From: Didymodactylos carnosus
Lineage: Eukaryota > Rotifera > Eurotatoria > Philodinida > Philodinidae
Direction of reading: 5' to 3'
Length of the DNA stretch: 25,874 bases
Assembly (NCBI GenBank): GCA_905250885.1
Contig: CAJNOQ010002160.1
Coordinates: 1 to 25,874 of the forward strand
Shown here: piece by piece, positions 9,200-21,200 of the stretch
Numbering within the stretch: the stretch's first letter is position 1
Layout of the letters: every line of letters begins with the position of its first letter
Notes under the pieces: generated by a model
Seen by the model: the letters and a program-made list of their open reading frames with translations, nothing else
What the model was told of the DNA's origin: nothing
The model's database searches: none
Translations under genes and position numbers: made by a program

Positions 9200-11536
9200 A
9201 TGGGAAATATTATAAGTTGTTGTTACTGCTGTCATAAATCATCGAACAAATATAAGTAAACATTAAGAATGAAAACATGGTTTAAATTCTTAGTTTAGCT
9301 CTGGGTCATTCATGCTATTGAAAGTTTGTTTCTTTTATTCAAATAACTTTTACGGTTATTAACCCATAATCTCTTCCATTTTCATTTTTTTGTGTACGAA
9401 GGACATAACTTTTGATATAAATCATTTTTAAGGGAGCAATGTTTATCTCAATTAATTGCACTTCGTATCATTCTTTTTTGTTTTTAGCGCAAACGATCCA
9501 TCACATCTCAATAGAGGCTCACATCCAGCTTCAGAGAAGTCTCCAGCCTTTTATGATAATAAAAACCACGTATCTGAAATATATGGAAATAGTAAGAAGA
9601 GTTTTACACTTTTGTTCAAAACCATATTTGTCTGTTTCTTTTATTTTCTTGGCTCAGATGTTGAACTCGCTCCATCAGATAATCCAACAACTTCAACTTA
9701 TTTCGCATCTATACTTCGTGAGTACATGGACGCATATAACTCGAGGTGTTTTTTTGTTTTTTGCCTTGTTTAGATCCGCCCAAAGAACAAAACCAGCAGT
9801 TGGATCGATCACTTAAAGTATGGCCAATATCTATCTAATCTTTCAAATAAGATGCAGTTTTATTGAAATGTATTTTACTCTCTCTCTCATGTTTTTAAGC
9901 TTCATCCAGGCTCTGGTGATTATATTCCATTTTCTTCCTCAACAAAAACGATTAGTCCAACAGCACCCAACACAGTTATTATTCAACAACAATCCCAAAC
10001 AGCTAATCTCAAAGGAACATCGTCCTTTAATACAGGCCACCACCAACAACCAAATCGTTTACAAACTCAAGCTTCATCAGTCTCAATGTCTTATAAAGCA
10101 ACTTCCAATGGTCACGATACTCCATCAGCCCTCGCGCCAATTTCTAATAAACACAGTAATTCTTGTTCAACAATCTATGTCGATGATTCTACCGTTTCAC
10201 AGCCAAATTGGAAAGCAATGATTAAATGTGTATCATTGGCTATTCATAGTCATATATACTCGAGAAAAGGGAATAAAACAATGGACATATTTGACGAAAA
10301 GTTACATCCACTAACGGTGCGGAGAATATGCGTCACACTTTCAAAAGAAGAAATTTTATGAATTTTTCTTTTTCTTTAGAAAGATTCTGTGCCAGATGAT
10401 TATGATGAAATCGTACCAGAACAAAAAGCCATTTATCGTTTTTTAAGAATTCTATTTACAGCTGCACAATTAACAGCAGAATGTGCTATTGTTACGTTGG
10501 TATGTAGTTCTTATCATTTGACTGTAAAAGTGGTAGAGAAAAAAAACACGTAGGTTATATACATGTTTGTGATATTTACTCTATCAAATGTTACTATCCG
10601 TACAAGTTAAGTTGCGATTGTGCTAGTTATCTTTTAAAATCTAGATAGCAAACAAATAATTTTTTCTCTCTCTAGGTATATCTAGAACGTGTATTGAGTT
10701 ATGGTGGATTAGATTTATGTCCATCTAATTGGAAACGACTCGTTTTAGGTACACTGTGTGTATATATTCTCTTTATATCTTTGATTTTTCTTTTCTTTCT
10801 ATTAATAGGTGCTGTAATGTTAGCATCAAAAGTGTGGGATGATCAAGCAGTATGGAATGTCGATTTTTGTCAAATATTAAAAGATATTACTGTGCATGAA
10901 ATGTAATTATTATAAAAATAGTGATAATACTACTATATGGTCTTTGTGTTCTAGGAACGAGTTAGAACGTGAATATGTTCAATTACTACAGTTTAATGTT
11001 AACGTTGGTTCGTCCATTTATGCCAAATATTACTTTGATTTAAGACAATTGGCAAAAGAAAGCAAAATTTCATTTCCAGATGAATTATTAACAAAAGAGA
11101 AAGCAATTAAACTCGAAGTAGGTGTGAAAAATGTCATCACTTTTCTTGGAAATAATTAGCGGAAAAAAGTGAATATGGGTAGTTTTCTGTAGCGGAAGAG
11201 TAGGCTCATGTGCAAGAGAAAACCAATATATAGGTCATTGCGATACATTTAGAGTAAATATGTCATATTGGTGTTACAATAAACGCTTTTTAGAATTCTG
11301 TGCCAATATTTGTTAAAAAACAAGTCTGATCAATGTGTTTAAGACCAATATAATTCTCCTTTTAGGCAGCCTCTTTGGTGGGTAATCGTTTGAATCAAAC
11401 ATCATCGAATGTGTCTGGTAGTGGCGGTACCAATAATAATAGTGGTGGTAGCGGTGGTCAATTGGTATCGTTGCGTCGTTCAGCGAGCGTTGAATTTATG
11501 CAATCTCCAAGAAAAAGTTTATTAATTATATCATAG
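9200..11536 (+). CDS. CCNY: Cyclin Y
   Basis: Ten exons: 9200-9255, 9488-9591, 9658-9717, 9774-9817, 9900-10316, 10380-10499, 10676-10748, 10809-10902, 10955-11117 and 11366-11536. All junctions agree in phase and give 433 residues. The start is chosen because it yields MGN followed by CC.CC, the N-myristoylation and palmitoylation signal that ties cyclin Y to the plasma membrane. The phospho-regulated [15 protein letters not shown] segment (about 176-190) and the cyclin box (about 192-360, with [18 protein letters not shown] and [11 protein letters not shown]) are nearly identical to the animal family. The C-terminus keeps RRSASVE (414-420), comparable to the human RKRSASAD 14-3-3 site, and ends LLIIS. 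Human cyclin Y is about 341 residues. The extra length lies in a Gln/Ser-rich linker (about 90-170) and a Gly/Ser/Asn linker before RRSASVE. Cyclin Y activates CDK14/CDK16 at membranes and feeds Wnt co-receptor phosphorylation; that role is inferred from the family. Confidence 0.95.
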
Positions 11537-12257
11537 AAAACTCTCATGGATCACTAAATGTTTCTATTCCTAATTTTCTCTTTCTTTCTCTCTAGCGAAT
11601 CGAATCTCTCTTGGTTATACACTACACACGTACACACATCATTTTTATTGTTGTCAGATTTTTTTCGGATACGGGAAAACAAATAATGTTTGTGCAGCAC
11701 TCGATTTATCAATTATATTTCATAAGCTTTATATGTTCTGTTGTTGTTTTTTGCAACATTGATGAATGAGTGCTCTCTGTGTCTCTCTCCTTCACTCTCG
11801 TGCGCTAAACAGTTAGTATATTTATTGTTGCTTCTCTTTTTCTTTTTTTTTTGTATTTGGTGTTGGTTAAATGTGTACAGCTCGCCGTTTTTCTTTTTAT
11901 TATTTCTCTGCACGATCTTGATGTATGTGTGAGTGTGAATGTGTAAATACGATTGTTTTGCTCTTGTTTTTCTACATCTATTTTGATGAAATATTTCTTG
12001 TTGTCTTGACATTCTTCTTGTTTTTTTACATGGGATACTGGATTTTATGACATATTTTTTTCTTAGTTATTTTTGTTCTTAAAGAACAATATAGAAATAA
12101 ATATTACTGAACCTCTGTTTGTTTCTTACTGAATACTTACTACTATTACTACTCATCATTCTAGAATCATATTACTACTCATTATCTAGAAACATTGATC
12201 ATCTCAACTGACGAAGACTTATGATATTTTAAAAAAATTTATCATTTCAGATTCTAA
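11537..12257 (+). terminator. Cyclin Y 3' UTR and gap to TATDN1
   Basis: The stretch is T-rich and non-coding. A canonical poly(A) signal AATAAA lies at 12,096-12,101, which would put the cyclin Y mRNA end near 12,120. The next gene begins soon after: a TTTATCATTTCAG acceptor ends at 12,250, only 7 bp before the TATDN1 ATG. The opposite-strand frame over 11,713-12,012 follows from low-complexity A/T runs and is not a gene. Confidence 0.6.
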
Positions 12258-15200
12258 ATGGCATCTGTTAATACAATGGCTGTTCGTCAAGCAAATCGAT
12301 TAAAAAATAAATTTATTGGTAAGTCATCGTAGAATAGAACGTAGAATCGATTGTTTTCTTTAATCTTTGAACAGATACGAACGTAATCTTTAAGTATACT
12401 CTTTTATGCGAGTGCATGAATACTTTGCCATGAAGACTTATTTAAAAGATAAACATTATTCAAACTATATGTCGAACAATGTTCATTGCTCTTGCAATTG
12501 AGAACTCATTTAGTTTATTGAAAACATCATATGATATTTGATCAGTTTTCACAAGGCTCAAGAAATCTATATAATCTGTCAGTTGTACGAGACCTTATTA
12601 TCCTAACGCTTGAATTTCTAAAACTTTTCGTTACTGTACATGACAGTTTTTCATAAGATTTTGTTAACTATATCATTCGATTTTAATATAATCGATAAGA
12701 ATAGAAATGTATATAAGAATTAAAATGAAACCGATGAATAATATTTTTATTTCACCACAATTCTTCAATTTACTATTCTTTAAACTATATTTGGGTTATT
12801 TTTTAGCAAAAGATACATTCTTTATTTAAATAATAGAAGATTTTTGCAGAGTTGTTGTATTAAAGCTGTTATTCAGTGTAAATATGTAACTGGCGCATTG
12901 ACAATTTTCACGTAGGGTGGATCAAATGAGCCGCCTTGTTTTGGTACAATGTGTAAGCACGGTTCATTACAGCCATATAATGTATGATGCTGAGTGGAAT
13001 CGAGTTTTTTTAATGTATGGGATTTTGTTGGTTTTGGAATATCAGAATAAAATGCATGACCACCACTGCTACTATGTGAACAATCATAGGATGGCTGATG
13101 ATGATGATAACTGCTATTACCATTGTGCTGAACATGAAATTTTTCACCGTAACTAGCTGAATTATTATTTTGATTATAAGAATAAGTTGTTGTACCACCT
13201 CTTAACATTTGATAAACTTCGCGATCAGGATCTTTGCCAGTTGATTGTGTGTACCATTTTTTTGCTTCTGTTTCCGATTTTGGACGATAAACATAATCTT
13301 GTTGGCTTTGGTAAGTTGATTGTCTTTGATTACTATGGCTTCGTGAATGACTACTACCTCGAGAACCTTCAAAATTCTGACTACTCGATGGACGACTTTG
13401 AGATGAATCAAAATCTTGTTGTTTTTCTAATGTGTGCTCACGATAAGCAGGCAAATGAGAGTCACGCCACGGATAATCGTTTAAGTTACTCGAGCGCCAT
13501 GGTTCTCGCGGACCAGCACTTCGTGGACGAGAAAGAGATCGGGAGCGAGATCGAGATCTTGAACGTTGTTGCTGTCGTTGATGATTAGTTTCTGATGAAT
13601 ACTGTTGTTCATTTTGTGACTGTCGGTAATGGACATATTGTTGTTGTTGTGGAGGTTTGTAGTGATCGATGGTGCCAACAGATTTATCGTGACGCTGTTC
13701 ATTTGACTGACCTGAGCAAAAAATGAGAAGAATAAATCATCACCAAATTCTACTTTAAAAAGGAGAATTTTTGTAGAGAAAATGCAGATTCTGTTTTTAA
13801 AATTTTTACCTAATTCTCTTCTAATGCGTTGTATTTTTTCATCGATGGTTTCGGTGTCATGTTTAGTTCGTCTATCTACATGTAATTCCTCTTGATCTTG
13901 TTCATATTCATCACGACGTGACATTCGATGATGTTGTGGAGGAGATTTGGATCGTGAACGAGAACGGTGAGGTTGATAATAGTCGCCACCTTTTATCCAT
14001 GGACAACAAATTTCACAATAACCAGGACAGGTGGGAGTTGAACAATGTTGAACATGATGAAAAACATGTTGAACGTTTTGAGATTGAGGCAATGCTTAAA
14101 AGAAGAAAAAGGCAGTATAATAAGAAGACTATGGATTTTATTATTTGGCAGTAGGCGCTCTGTTTATTGAATGTCTGAAAAAATCCAGAGTGAGACTTCA
14201 TTGTGCTTTTTATAAATTCATCGATTGAACTTTTTCAAGATATCACTAGAAAAGGTGAGTTTAGCCCTTTGTTTCATTTCTGCGTCGGAAGAGGATACAA
14301 AGATCTCAAGATTCCTGTTGACACTTGATGTCACAACAAATCCATGTTATGCTTTCAAAGATAACTACAGGAAAATGAATATGAGTCATCATCCCGTTCT
14401 TATTTCTATCTATATAAATACAGACTCGTTATGTTGGCTACAAAAGATTTTACAAGGAGTAATGCGCATATAAAGCATCAATCAAATAGAGAAATGACTG
14501 CCGATTGTCTCCCTAAGTTGATGTTTGTTAACTCAAGTATCTTGTACCTTGCTCCTGAGTGTTTTGTTGTTGTTCAATATCTTCTTTTTTGAAACTTGTT
14601 TCAACGACTTTTGGTACAAAACCATAACTTGGATAAACATATGGTCCATTGAATACTGGAACTGCTGACACAATGGGTGTAGGTTGAATGACGAAATATC
14701 TTTGCTGTTGGTTAGCAACGGCTGCTGCTGGAACATAGAGTGTTGTTGCGGCTGGAATCATTTTGTAATGTCTTTGCTGCTAATCGATTAATGCTCTCTC
14801 TAAGATATATGTCTTGCCACAAAAAAAATGCTTATTATATAGGAGTAAAATTCTGTTTTTCATTTCTGTTAAGAAATTTTTTTCCTTCCTTTCACAATAT
14901 ATGTGTGTGTGTTTGTTCTGTTGCCAAGTCACTCATCATCTTCAGTAAACGTGAGAATAAATTTAAACTGAATAAAAAATAGAGTTTTTACTTTTCATTA
15001 TTTTTTTTTCTGTTCTGTCACATAAAGACTTTAAGTGTGAGTTCGTGTTTGATAAGTAGTTACAAAAACATACACTACTTTCTATTGTCTAATGCCAAAA
15101 AATTTGATTTTTACTCACACATGGAAACTAAAATAGAAGACAATATTTAGTATTTGAAGTTTAATCGAAGATGAGAGAGAATATTTCCTGTCTGAGTGAA

Positions 15201-18200
15201 ATAGAAATTTTCTTGTCAAATATGAGACTTTTAAACCAAAATAAAAGACGAAAAGCATTCTTCGTTTCAAAGCTCTGTCCATTGGGTCAAGCGTTTCAAA
15301 ATTCAAATAAGCGGTGTGTACAGAACATAATTGATTGTTCAATAGTAATCTTTCATGACATTCAAACTACCTGAAGTGTTTTAAAACATTGATTATAAAA
15401 CACTAAAGAACAGGAAACGCCTCTCCCTGTTGACACTTGGTGGCACAACTAATCCATGTTATGCTTTCAAAGATAACTACAGGAAAATGAATATGGGTCA
15501 TCATCCCGTTCTTATTTCTTTCTATATAAATACAGACTCGTTATGTTGACTACAAAAGATTTTATAAGGAATAATGTTCAAAATTCAAATGAGTGGTGTG
15601 TACAAAACATAATCGATTGTTCAATACTAATCTTTCACGACATTCAAACTACCTGAAGTGTTTTAAAACATTGATTATAAAACACTACAGAACAGGAAAC
15701 GCCTCTCCCTGTTGACACTTGGTGGCACAACTAATCCATGTTATGCTTTCAAAGATAACTACAGGAAAATGAATATGGGTCAACATCCCGTTCTTATTTC
15801 TATCTATATAAATACAGACTCGTTATGTTGACTACAAAAGATTTGGCAAGGAATAATGTGCATATAAAGCATCAATCAAATGGAGAAGTGACTACTGCTG
15901 TCTGTTTTGATTGACGTTTGCCCTGTTAATTAGACGCACACGTACAAGGTTAGCATCGCTGGTCGAGAATGATTTCTAAAGGGTTGAATTAGTCTTGGCA
16001 ATAGTCTGAATTATAGAGTAGTTATAGGTAGAACCGGTGTGCCGTTAGAGCGTTGAATTTTAAGTTCAATTTTTTGTTCGATTGGTACTAATGTTAGCAT
16101 TTTGGTCTTCCAGCAGAACATATACACTTGATTGTTCAATACTAATCTTTCATGACATTCAAACCACTTGAAGTGTTTTAAAACATTGATTATAAAACAC
16201 TAAAGAACAGGAAACACCTCTCCCTGTTGACACTTGGTGGCACAACTAATCCATGTTATGCTTTCAAAGATAACTACAGGAAAATGAATATGGGTCAACA
16301 TCCCGTTCTTATTTCTTTCTATATAAATACAGACTCGTTTTGTTGACTACAAAAGGTTTTACAAGGAATATTGTACATATAAAGCATGTATGGTTAAAAC
16401 AAATCATGCTTAGATTGTTTTGTTTTAACAAGAGCAGAGAGCGTAGTGATGTCGGATGTTGGATATTAATTGAAACTTGAAAACTTCAGCATATACTTTT
16501 AACTCTTTTGATGATTATACAAGAAAAATTCAAAGGCCAGATATCATTGAATGAACTGTAAGAATGGTTTTCTTGTTGAAGTGATATTTAGTTGTGAGCT
16601 GTTGATATTATCCAAGGCACTTAACACAGCTTGAAACAGAGTGATTTCACTTGTTGATAATGGTCATACGTTCTTCTCATATCATTTACTTGCTTGTGAA
16701 AACTGATCTTGGTTCTGTTTGTTTTAGATATTGGTGCTAATCTGACTGGTATGTGCAATGATTACAACTGCTGCCGACCATATTTACTGTTTTATTGCTT
16801 TTGTATTGTTTAGATGCTATGTTTCAAGGTATATATGGAAATTCAAGAAAGCACCAAGGTAAAATAAATATTAAGGACACTTAGCCGATCAAGAGTATTT
16901 TCCTGTCTTTCTGGACAAAATATTGTATTTTGAGTTAAACTTAGCTTAATGTAGAGGAAAGTCTGAGCTATAAAATAAAACCACTAACAGCGTTCCACAA
17001 GCTTTTTTTTTTGCAAAAGTTGAGTTTTTTAAGTTTTTGCTTAAGAGGCTGAAAACACTATTTTTTAGTCTTGTTAATCTTTCTTTTGTGTCTAATGCCA
17101 CCTGAATTTTTCCTGATGCTGATAGAGTAAAGTGTTCGCTGCAGAATGAGACCACTTTCGAGTCCAATTGTTTCTCGAAAAGATATGAACATTCCATAAA
17201 ATGCCGTGCAGAAAGTGATCGGTTTAAATGTTTGTGATAGTTCAAACTATCTCAGGTTCTAAATTTTTTTAAAGCGTTTTTTAATTTCGACTTTCGCTGT
17301 AGGATCGTTTTTAAAATCAAAAACCGACTTTTTAGTATTTTTCGAATATTTCGAAAACGGAATCTTTTTTTTGCGAAAAAAACATCTGGAATCTGGTATA
17401 GGGTCCAAAGCATCTGCAGTAAAAATTCGGACTCGATTGGACCTTTTCTTCGATCTTTACCAACAAGATGAAAAAAGAATTTTTCAGTCACGGAACTCGC
17501 AGTTTTTGAGAATTTTCTAAAAGTTTTTCCTCGATTTTTATGTGTTTTTAAAATTTCAATAAAATTCTCACTTTTTTACTTATAACTTTGGTTTTGATGT
17601 CAATCGATAGAGGACATCAGGATGTATCCATAAAAAAAATTTCATTGTTTTCGGTCCAGTTTTGACTGACTTATTCGGCTTTGACCTGCCCTCTGAAATT
17701 CTGGAGTGAAAAGTGTTTTTAAAAACACCCTGAACCAAATTTCGCTCGAAGGAAGCATTTTCAAGAAAAAGTGTGGGTATGAAAGTTATTCAGAACCAGA
17801 TTCTCTGGAATATGAACGAAGGATTTTTCAAAATTCGTTAAATTAGATTTTTAAATTGAAAAGTACGATTTTTGAAATTTTAAAATTTCGTAAGATTTAA
17901 TTTAAAAATCGAGTTTAACCCTTTGTCCATATTCTAGAGAATCGGATTCTGAATAACTATTATACCCACACTTTTCCTTGAAAATGCTTCCTTCGAGCGA
18001 AATTTGGTTCCAAGTGTGTTTACAAATCCATTTTCAGCCGAAAATAAGCAAATTTTCAAGTATCAAGTTTGACTCTCAAACTTTCCCCGTTTGTAGAAGA
18101 CACTTGGAAGTATATATCGTGAAGTTTTCTTCCTATAGATATTATTTGGCTTAGAAAAAAATTAATTATTTAAAAAAATGTTGTCACATTTTTGACTTAC

Positions 18201-21200
18201 CAGACTTACTGAGTGACCAAAAATCTTTTAAGATAGCGCATCGTTTAGCCTGTGAAATTCTCTATTAGATAAGGTAGTGCTTGAGTTTTTTCGCTCAGTT
18301 ATTATTTTACAAATAGGACTTTAAGCGAGTACTCTCTAAAAAAAATGATTCTCTACTGAATCTTGAAACGTTTATACTTTTGAAACGAATTCAAAACCTT
18401 TAACGGTTGTGTCGAAATGAGGTTTCGTAGCAAATTCGTACTGTTTTTATTCAAAAAAAGGTTAGGTGGCGCGGGTTTGCGAGAATCTTGCATTGTAAAC
18501 CTATCTAAAAGAAACAAAACAAGGCAAAATCGTTTGTAAGTAAATAGGAAAAATGATTCTAGCAAGGAATCTGTTTACGGCGCTCACTTTTCAAAAGAAC
18601 ATATATCTGTCCTCGTTAAAAAGGTTAAACTCGAAGTTACATAAAAATGTTTGTATTAGTAACAAGTAACATTCATCTGCAATTCACTAACCCTTGACTG
18701 AACGTCAAGATAAAGACAAAACTCTTATGCTATGCAGCTGTAATAGGGAGCCAATTGAAATGCCCTTAAATCATGAGAAAGGTCATGCACAAGAAAAATT
18801 ACAATCGGTTAATTAGATTTCTTTTTTTACCTACCTTTATTGTTATTATAAAGGTAGGTTCAAATAACAAAATACTATGTAAATATCGAAGTTATTCATT
18901 TGTAAAGCAAGAAGTTGTTTATCTTTCGAGCCTAAAGCGGAGTCTTAAAACTGTTTCTCAATGATTAAAAAGTTAAAAAATGGTTCATTTTATCTAGTCC
19001 ATTCGTTAGAAACGTAGGAAAGCTGAGCTCAATTTAGAGACAGGAAATGTAAGAAACGCGCATGCTAAGGGCAATAGGCAACAACAATGTAAGACGCAGG
19101 CGATCCGAAAATCGAACAGAACTTTTTTTTCGCCTTTTTTGCTATAGTTGGATAGAGCTCATCAAGTTGCATAAGAAAAAGTCGATTTAGACTTTTAAAA
19201 CTCACTTTTAGGAGAAAAAAATAAAAAATAGGCAAAGATGAGTGAATTTTTGAGAAATAGGAAAAATTTTCCGATTTAATTTTTTTTCAAATTCTAAAAC
19301 GCTCTTTTTCAGATTCAGCATACAAAACTCAGTATAAAACACTGACTTTAGCATTTCTGGAATCTAAATTGTCAGCAAAATTCGTGAAACCCGAGCAGAA
19401 CGGCTGGAATGACCCTGTACATTTTACAAATTTATCAAGTCTCTATAAATATAAATACGAAGATTTTGTTTATTTTATTCTAACCATAAGGCCTATGACA
19501 AAATATTACAGAGAGATTTTGAAAAATTTTGCTTCGTTGTTGGGAAAATGAATTTTTTTGGATAGCAGCAGATTTTTCACATAAAAAGGGCTAACCATTT
19601 GCCTACATCTCAATAAGCATTAGAGATCTTGCAATAAAATTTTCACGATATGCGTAAAAAGCAATGTAGATTTCAACAGAGTGTAGATCGAGATCTCCCT
19701 AACCTTTTTTCAAAAACTAAAGTTTTAGAGTGCGTTCAAGCAGATTTGTTTTTCTACAGTAAGAAGTTAAGCGAAAATCGCTTTTTTTTTTGTCGAGTTC
19801 ACTATTTTATCAACAGATTAACATATTTTTAACAAAAACTAAACAAGCAAAATGAAAAAAACAGAAACTATTACCATTAATTATTTAAACTTGTACTACT
19901 AATTTTTCTATGCGATGAGACATCGGCGTATCGTTCTAGACAGACATATGCTGATGTATTAAAACTCTTCTTCAGTCATTTATATAAAGCTGATGTTTCA
20001 TCGTATAGAAAAATTAGTAATACAAATTGAAATAATTAACACCCCTTAATGCTGCTCTTTAAGGAAGAAATTTTTAATGAAATATTTTTGTGTCAAATAT
20101 GCCATTCGATGCAGTTTTGTCTGTTAATATTAAATATGTTATTAATTTTGCTGAATCTGAAAAAGAGCGTTTTAGAATTTAAAAAAATATTAAACCTGAA
20201 AATTTTCCTTATTTCTCAAAAATTTTACTCATCTTTGCCTATTTTTTATTTTTTTCTTCCAAAAGTTAGTTTTAAAAATCTAAAATCGTCGTTTTCCTAT
20301 GAAACTTGTTGAGCTCTATCCAACCATAACAAAAAAACGTGATAAAAAAGTTCTGCTCGAAGTTTTCGCATTACCGACACCTTACGTGAACATGATCCAC
20401 GAAACCTTTAAGATATCGTAGGAAATCGTTCTTTTTAGAATGTAGAGTAGAATAAATTAACGTTAATTAGCATTCATTAGTAAACAACAGAAAAGAAAGA
20501 AAAAATAGAGAGAGAGATTTTTTTATGTACTCAAGAACCATCTCTCTTTCAATCTACGCAAAAACCAAGTTTTCATTATGACTGGAGAACGAGTAAGAAC
20601 TTTTTTAAAAATTAACCTTAAACTGAAAAATTCAAACAAAATTTTCCAAGTAATTCATTTTTTTTCTCAGTCAGATAATGCGGGTAAGTCGAGAAAATAT
20701 CAAGGCGTATATTTCGAAGTATCCTTTACAAATTGGGAAGGTATGAAGAAAGTCGAAGTGGTGGAAACCCTCTTAAGTGGAATTGATTATAAGTATCGAT
20801 ATAAAATTCTTAGTCATGTATATTTTTCTTTTCTTCCAGCTGATTTGGATCAAGTTATTCAGCGCTCATTTCAAAATGGGCTTGATAAAGTACGTGTACG
20901 TCATGTCATACAGAATGTAAACAATAAAATATTTTTTCTTTACAGATTATAGCTACATCAGGTACATACGCCGAAACATTGCAATCACTCGAGTTATGTT
21001 CAAAATATGGTAAATATTTACATGTAATTTTTGTGTGACTTTAATTCTAAATCCTTTTTTCGTTAGATAATTTGTATACGACATGTGGTTATCATCCAAC
21101 ACGTTGTCAAGAGTTTGCTCAAAATGATGAAAATGTCCTAATTGAAAAAATGGTTGATTTATTAAAAAATGATAAAGTCATTGCCATTGGTGAATTGGGT

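Noticed and set aside
11713-12012. 99-codon minus-strand Lys/His-rich open frame
   Set aside because: Produced by T-rich low-complexity tracts in the cyclin Y 3' UTR.
13187-13588. 133-codon plus-strand open frame
   Set aside because: It is the shadow of exon 3 of the minus-strand nested gene, whose phase-consistent exons and biased composition explain the open frame.
15944-15992. tRNA-like A and B boxes in the long spacer (TTAGCATCGCTGG ... GGGTTGAATTAG), suggesting a SINE
   Set aside because: The spacing is about 30 bp, too short for a tRNA. The B box lacks the conserved C of GGTTCGA, and no cloverleaf can be drawn.
19989-20039. Possible hammerhead ribozyme (CTGATG ... GAAA) in the inverted repeat
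   Set aside because: The CTGANGA core and the three-stem layout are incomplete; the match is explained by the inverted-repeat arm.
20578-20952. 124-codon open frame running into TATDN1 exon 4
   Set aside because: Only its last part (after 20,839) matches the TatD family. The earlier part matches nothing and cannot be joined in phase with exon 3.
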